From CBDCVD01 sp965224015 (lineage in GTDB: Bacteria > Pseudomonadota > Alphaproteobacteria > Rhizobiales > CBDCVD01), in NCBI GenBank assembly GCA_965224015.1, contig OZ245032.1, positions 2,046,001 through 2,110,000 on the forward strand: DNA of 64,000 bases, given 5' to 3'. The translations under genes and the position numbers were made by a program. Shown piece after piece: positions 59,690 to 64,000 of the stretch. The notes beneath the pieces were generated by a model. It ran no database searches. It had not been told where the DNA came from and worked only from the letters and a program-made list of their open reading frames with translations. Position 1 is the first letter of the stretch; every line of letters begins with the position of its first letter.

Positions 59690-61266
59690 GCTTTCGGCAG
59701 CTCCAGCTGCATCACTTCTGGAGAAAACAAGCGGCTATGCATAATTTTCAATTCGCTTGATACCTTGAGTTCAGTCGCGGCCTGATCCAGCACATCTTTG
59801 CGCATATCAAGACCCGGCGCAATCTCGGTCACGACAAGTTCGCCATCGATCAGGCGTATGACGCAGCGTTCCGTCACATAGGTTACGTTCTGCTTTTGCT
59901 CCCGCGCCCTGGATCCGGAAAAGGACACCTGATCCACCCTGTCGACGAATTTCGCAATCCTACCCTCACTATCAATGACCAGTCTGCCTTCTTCAATCCG
60001 CATTTTTGCACCAGCGTTAAAGTTGCCGGAGAATATGATTTTTCGGGCGCGCGCCGTAATGTCCACGAAGCCGCCGGCTCCAGCGGTACGATGCGGCACG
60101 CCACGCAGACGGGAAACGTTTACCGAACCATCCTTTCCAACTTCAAGGAAAGACAGAAGCGACGCATCGAAGCCGCCAGCCTGAAAATACATGAACTGCT
60201 GGGGAGAGGCGACAAAGGCTTCCGCATTGGCTGAGCAACCGAACTTAAAGCCCAGCAGGGGTATGCCCCCGACAGCGCCCTGCTCGATCATCCAGGTAAT
60301 GGATCCGTGCAAGCCTTCCTCAACGAGAATCCGCGGGACATTGGCAGAGACGCCAAAACCGATATTAACCGCCCAGCCGTCGCGCAATTCCTGAGCCACC
60401 CGACGCGCAATCACTTTTCCAATATTAAACTCGGCGGTTCGGAACGTGTGCAATGGACGAATTAACTCACCGGAAATCGCAGGATCATATAGCGTCGCTG
60501 TGGTCTGCAGTTGTTCGGGCGCTTCAACAACCAAATCAACAAGAATACCTGGAACGCGGATATCATGCGGACGGATCGATCCATTCTGCGCAACGCGTTT
60601 CACTTGGGCAATTACCAGACCGCCCACATTTCGCGCCGCCAACGCCATCTCCATAGCCCCAAGATATGCGCCTTCATGTTCAAAACTCAGATTACCGCGT
60701 TCATCGGCGGTTGTTGCACGAATGATGGCAACGTCAGGACTAATCGCCGGGAAAAACAACCAGTCTTCCCCCTCGAAATCACGATGGAAAACGATCGGTT
60801 CCTCGCGCGCCGCATCATTCATGGCGCAGGCTTCCAGATTGGGATCGACGAAAGTTTCCAATCCGACTTTCGTCAAAACCCCCGGCCTCTTGGCCGCGCC
60901 CTCGCGCAAAATGTCGAACACGATCCCGGAAGGGACATTGTAGGCTTTGACCTGATTTGCCGCGATCATTTGCCAGATCTTCGGAGGCTCTGCTTTCGTC
61001 GGACCTGATGGATAAGAGCCGCCGATGATCTTTGCTAACAAACCGGGTTTGGCGATGTGGTCGACGCCTGGCGTCCCAAACATATCACCCGCGGCAATCG
61101 GGTGAATAGATGTCAGGTTTCGGGGCGAACCGTCTTCATCGAAGCGCGTGCCCAAAGCAGCCAGAACCGCATCTGGACAACACAGGCCGCTGGATGAATT
61201 CACAGCTATGATGGAATTATCCTTGATGCGGCGAACAGCCTCGTCTGCGGTCGTGATCTTGGACAT
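59686..61266 (-). CDS. Acyl-CoA:carboxylate CoA-transferase (propionate CoA-transferase type)
   Basis: A 526-residue fused alpha-beta CoA-transferase. Seen: IAVNSSSGLCCPDAVLAAL near the N-terminus, FGTPGVDHIAKPGLLAKIIG, and the catalytic Glu in WMIEQGAVGGIPL near residue 325, with NIGFGVSANVPRIL before it. It would activate a carboxylic acid of the pathway to its CoA ester, providing substrate for the acyl-CoA dehydrogenase. The start ATG at 61266 (MSKITTADEAV) is favoured by AGAGG upstream; operator D lies 17 bp upstream. Confidence 0.92.
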   Translation of the reverse strand: MSKITTADEAVRRIKDNSIIAVNSSSGLCCPDAVLAALGTRFDEDGSPRNLTSIHPIAAGDMFGTPGVDHIAKPGLLAKIIGGSYPSGPTKAEPPKIWQMIAANQVKAYNVPSGIVFDILREGAAKRPGVLTKVGLETFVDPNLEACAMNDAAREEPIVFHRDFEGEDWLFFPAISPDVAIIRATTADERGNLSFEHEGAYLGAMEMALAARNVGGLVIAQVKRVAQNGSIRPHDIRVPGILVDLVVEAPEQLQTTATLYDPAISGELIRPLHTFRTAEFNIGKVIARRVAQELRDGWAVNIGFGVSANVPRILVEEGLHGSITWMIEQGAVGGIPLLGFKFGCSANAEAFVASPQQFMYFQAGGFDASLLSFLEVGKDGSVNVSRLRGVPHRTAGAGGFVDITARARKIIFSGNFNAGAKMRIEEGRLVIDSEGRIAKFVDRVDQVSFSGSRAREQKQNVTYVTERCVIRLIDGELVVTEIAPGLDMRKDVLDQAATELKVSSELKIMHSRLFSPEVMQLELPKA

Positions 61267-61282
61267 CTTTGGTTGCCTCTTT

Positions 61283-61298
61283 GTAACTAAATGGTTAT
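61283..61298. promoter_or_regulatory. Operator D, RTAAC-N6-GTTAY type
   Basis: GTAAC-TAAATG-GTTAT, just upstream of the CoA-transferase start, same form as operators A, B and C. Its position over the ribosome site and leader suits repression. Confidence 0.7.
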
Positions 61299-61370
61299 TT
61301 GTAATATGCAACTAATTGGCAACCCAATCAAGACCGAGTTTCCGCCAAATTCCCGCGCCGGCTTCGGTAA

Positions 61371-61471
61371 TACCAGCGGTATTGGCTTTATGTACACGCC
61401 GACTGGTGTACTGCCTTGATAACATACTTGCTTGACGCTAAGCCATGAGTCATTGTCAAGGACCCTTGGTA
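61371..61471 (+). mobile_element. R2 miniature element (101 bp), TAA duplication
   Basis: Forward copy flanked by TAA at 61368-61370 and 61472-61474. It lies between the CoA-transferase operon and the AKR gene at 61494, whose ribosome site (GGGAGAG) starts only 8 bp beyond. Confidence 0.93.
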
Positions 61472-61493
61472 TAATACACAGGGAGAGACCTCC

Positions 61494-62312
61494 ATGACCA
61501 TCTATTTCGAGAAAACCTACCAGCGTTGTTTCGGCACTTTTCCGTTGCAAGGCAAGGAACTGCACGATGCTATCCTAGCGGCCGCTAAAGTTGGCTATCG
61601 CGCATTCGACACCGCGCAGATGTACGAAAATGAAGCAGACACAGGTGCCGCACTCAAGGCAACAGGACTTCCCCGTGAGGCACTCTGCATTACGACCAAG
61701 GTGGATATCGCCAACTTCCGTGAAGAAAAGTTCCTCCCCTCAGTCAGAGAAAGCCTTGCAAAACTTCAAATCGACCAGTCCGATGTTCTGCTCTTACACT
61801 GGCCGACGCCCGGTGGCGATATAAAACTGTCTCTTGAGTTATTGCAAAAAGCGCATGATCAAGGACTGACAAAACATATCGGCGTATCCAATTACACAGC
61901 CCAGATGATGCACGATGCGAAATCGATGGTGCAGGCGCCGATTGTTACGAACCAGGTTGAATTCCACCCACTTCTCAATCAGGAAAAACTGCTGGCCGCT
62001 GCGACACAAACGGGAATTCCACTGTCCTCTTACTGCTCGGTAGCGCGCGGAGAAGTCTTCAAACACAAGATCTTTACCGAGATTGGCGAGGCTTATGGCA
62101 AGAACGCAGCCCAGATCGTCCTGCGCTGGATCCTGCAAAAGGGCGTCAGCATCAACACCATGTCCACAAAACCCGCGAACATCAGTGCGAATTTTGATGT
62201 CATGGATTTTACGCTTTCTTCCATCGACATGGACCGCATTGATGCGATGACTGAGACCGGCTACCGGATTGTCGGACAGGATCTGGTCCCTTACGCACCG
62301 GACTTCGACTAA
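61494..62312 (+). CDS. Aldo/keto reductase (2,5-diketo-D-gluconate reductase type)
   Basis: A 272-residue AKR with catalytic Asp and Tyr in AFDTAQMYENEADTG (about residues 36-50), Lys in ITTKVDIANF and His in LLHWPTPGG (about residue 103). GVSNYTAQMM and ILRWILQKGVSI-like segment follow (QIVLRWILQKGV). Substrate probably a carbonyl sugar or small aldehyde. It is bracketed by two R2 elements in the same orientation, at 61371-61471 and 62317-62417, and has no coupled partner. Promoter must be in or next to R2. Confidence 0.9.
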   Translation: MTIYFEKTYQRCFGTFPLQGKELHDAILAAAKVGYRAFDTAQMYENEADTGAALKATGLPREALCITTKVDIANFREEKFLPSVRESLAKLQIDQSDVLLLHWPTPGGDIKLSLELLQKAHDQGLTKHIGVSNYTAQMMHDAKSMVQAPIVTNQVEFHPLLNQEKLLAAATQTGIPLSSYCSVARGEVFKHKIFTEIGEAYGKNAAQIVLRWILQKGVSINTMSTKPANISANFDVMDFTLSSIDMDRIDAMTETGYRIVGQDLVPYAPDFD

Positions 62313-62316
62313 ATAA

Positions 62317-62417
62317 TACCAGCGGTATTGGCTTTATAGACACGCTGACTGGTGTACTGCCTTGCTAACACACCTCTTTGACGCTAATCCATGAGTCATT
62401 GTTAAAGACCCTTGGTA
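62317..62417 (+). mobile_element. R2 miniature element (101 bp), TAA duplication
   Basis: Forward copy flanked by TAA at 62314-62316 and 62418-62420, five bases after the AKR stop. Its hairpins may serve as a terminator for the AKR gene. Confidence 0.93.
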
Positions 62418-62460
62418 TAAAAGGCGGCGGCGCGACCGTCGCCCCTGCGGTATGGCACAT

Positions 62461-62486
62461 TGGGTACAGCTAACCCCATGCTGATG
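62461..62486. repeat. R1 second-half remnant
   Basis: GGGTACAGCTAACCCCATGC followed by TGAT is the right arm of an R1 second hairpin; the left arm is missing. Confidence 0.65.
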
Positions 62487-62500
62487 TAAAAGAAACGAGG

Positions 62501-64000
62501 TCAGCGGTTACCCCGCACCAGGTCAGCCGCTTTCTCGCCGATCATGATTACGGGGGCGTTTGTATTTGAGCCCATTAGGCTTGGCATCACCGAACTGTCG
62601 CATATTCGCAGGCCATCGATGCCACGCACCCGCAGTTTCGGATCGACAACAGCCATCGGGTCATCGTCAGCGCCCATCTTACAGGTACAGGTCGGGTGAT
62701 AGGATGTCCGGCCATATTGACGGGCATAAGCTTCAAGCTCGGCCTGCGTCTTCACGGTGTCATCGGGAAAACGGATTTTGCGGATATATTTTTGTAGCGC
62801 GGGCTGCTTGAAAATCTCGCAACTGATCTTCACCCCCTCCACGGACGTTTTCAGATCATCCGGGTGACCCAGGAAATTCGGATCGACAATAGCAAGATCG
62901 GTCGGATCGGCGGAGCGCAGCCGCACTGTTCCGCGGGCTTTCGGACGTAGCGTATAGCTATTAAGGGTGATGCCGGAACATCCTTTGGGAACACTTGGCA
63001 CACCCGCTTCAGCGCCAGCACCGGCAAGAAAATGGAACTGCAGGTCGGGTACAGGTTGAGAGGAATCCGCATACCAGAAAGCCCCTCCCTCAACCACATT
63101 AGAGGTCACCGGGCCTGATCCGAAAAGATAGTACTGCGCCCCGGCCCAAGCCATCCAGTGTAGCTTGTTGTATTTGTCGAGGCTGTAATGGCCGTTTAAT
63201 TCAGCCACAATATCAATACCGAAATGATCATTGAGATTCGCACCGACCCCCGGCAGATCCGCAACCACAGCAATACCGTGCGCTTTCAAATGCGCGGCGG
63301 GACCCAGTCCGGACAACATCATCAGTTTTGGCGTACCGATGGCCCCTGCCGTTATCAGCACTTGCGAACCGGCCAAAACCTTATGGCGCCCAGGTCCATC
63401 ACCATAGTCAATGCCGACGGCTCGGCCTTTCTCGATCAGAATCCGGTTTACCTGGCAGCCGGTCCTGACAGTCAGGTTTTTACGCTTCATGGCCGGGCGT
63501 AGATATCCCACGGCGGCGGAACAGCGCTTTGCGTTCTTTGTTGTGGTCTGATAGATACCGGCCCCTTCCTGAACCGCACCATTAAAGTCGGGATTGTAAG
63601 GAATTCCATGTTGCTGGCAGGCTTGCACAAAGGCGCGGGTCATTTTTTGTGGTTCGGGAACGTTTGACACGCCCAGTTCCCCCTCGGTGCCATGCCAGTT
63701 ACCGGCAAGGAATGTATTACCCTCTGATTGCAAGAAGTATTTCTGGATATCTGCAAATGCCCAGCCTTCGCACCCTTCATCGTGAGCCCAACGGTCATAG
63801 TCGGCAGGGTTGCCACGCGTGAACACCTCCGCATTGATAGAGGAGCCACCACCGATGACCCGAGCCTGTGCATATGGGATTTCCCTGTTGTTGGCATGCT
63901 TTTGAGGAGCGGTCACCAATCCCCATGTATGGGGACCGGTGGTCATCTTGGCAAACCCCACCGGCATATGGATCAGGGGATGCCAATCCTTGCCGCCTGC
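62501..64000 (-). CDS. GMC family oxidoreductase (5' partial, runs off window)
   Basis: At least 499 residues of a GMC alcohol dehydrogenase, open to the window edge (AGGKDWHPLIHMPVGFAKM). The GMC signature VIGGGSSINAEVFTRGNPAD, the substrate region and the catalytic SYHPTCTCKMGADDDPMAV (His) and MGSNTNAPVIMIGEKAADLV are visible. The FAD-binding GxGxxG N-terminus is outside. It is a different branch from the GMC enzyme at 3013 (STSYHPT-C against NYHPAGT). It may oxidise the product of the AKR next to it, which is speculation. Confidence 0.9.
   Translation of the reverse strand, partial: AGGKDWHPLIHMPVGFAKMTTGPHTWGLVTAPQKHANNREIPYAQARVIGGGSSINAEVFTRGNPADYDRWAHDEGCEGWAFADIQKYFLQSEGNTFLAGNWHGTEGELGVSNVPEPQKMTRAFVQACQQHGIPYNPDFNGAVQEGAGIYQTTTKNAKRCSAAVGYLRPAMKRKNLTVRTGCQVNRILIEKGRAVGIDYGDGPGRHKVLAGSQVLITAGAIGTPKLMMLSGLGPAAHLKAHGIAVVADLPGVGANLNDHFGIDIVAELNGHYSLDKYNKLHWMAWAGAQYYLFGSGPVTSNVVEGGAFWYADSSQPVPDLQFHFLAGAGAEAGVPSVPKGCSGITLNSYTLRPKARGTVRLRSADPTDLAIVDPNFLGHPDDLKTSVEGVKISCEIFKQPALQKYIRKIRFPDDTVKTQAELEAYARQYGRTSYHPTCTCKMGADDDPMAVVDPKLRVRGIDGLRICDSSVMPSLMGSNTNAPVIMIGEKAADLVRGNR

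Noticed and set aside
61371..62417. Composite transposon carrying the aldo/keto reductase
   Set aside because: Each R2 has its own TAA duplication and the elements have no transposase; there is no shared duplication around the whole unit, so independent insertions are simpler.

Overview
The window looks like part of the chromosome of a free-living, probably marine or aquatic alphaproteobacterium of moderate GC content. I base this on protein style (MsrP, TRAP and sugar ABC uptake, GMC dehydrogenases, TadE-type pilus proteins, a sulfopropanediol dehydrogenase). I cannot name a genus. No rRNA or tRNA gene was seen.

Layout. 1-2839: end of msrP, a BASS-type transporter and a potassium channel. 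2841-11853: sugar or sugar-acid module with a GMC oxidoreductase and LacI regulator on the minus strand, and a ribose-type ABC transporter plus enolase-superfamily dehydratase in one plus-strand operon. 11859-22671: an RHS polymorphic-toxin locus with one full-length gene followed by displaced C-terminal tips, immunity genes and core fragments; one displaced pair reads as Ntox24 with Imm53. 23021-26360: gamma and beta carbonic anhydrases, two TadE-like proteins and a secreted hypothetical. 26416-34755: an operon for 2,3-dihydroxypropane-1-sulfonate (DHPS) uptake and oxidation (TRAP transporter, HpsN-like dehydrogenase, SDR, MDR) with a LacI regulator and two perfect or near-perfect LacI-type operators. 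34916-35480: a 9-repeat CRISPR array with no cas genes in the window. 35522-39663: a nested graveyard of insertion sequences and miniature elements. 39915-47090: sterol desaturase-like protein, small glycine-rich protein, RND efflux pair and a DnaQ-type exonuclease. 47264-61266: a three-operon catabolic regulon (sugar ABC transporter, TIM-barrel isomerase, DUF993, SDR, acyl-CoA dehydrogenase, AKR, MaoC, glycerate kinase, Dabb, enoyl-CoA hydratase, CoA-transferase) tied together by a shared palindrome RTAAC-N6-GTTAY. 61371-64000: an aldo/keto reductase bracketed by two miniature elements and the end of another GMC oxidoreductase.

The most striking feature is a set of dispersed non-coding repeats, called R1 to R5 here. 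R1: composite hairpin element with 15-bp ends CTATAGCAAAATGCG followed by a second hairpin whose stem covaries between copies. R2: 101-bp element TACCA...TGGTA, six full copies, every one flanked by a perfect 3-bp TNA duplication; four copies interrupt IS5-type transposase genes or lie in them so that the empty site can be read back. R3: GC-rich hairpin element with CCAGCCCGCTCC arms. R4: about 270-bp element with inverted ends and CTAG duplications, with termini resembling those of a resident IS1182-family element. R5: a double palindrome inside the displaced RHS copies. These elements lie against start codons, stop codons and operators and probably shape transcripts in several operons.
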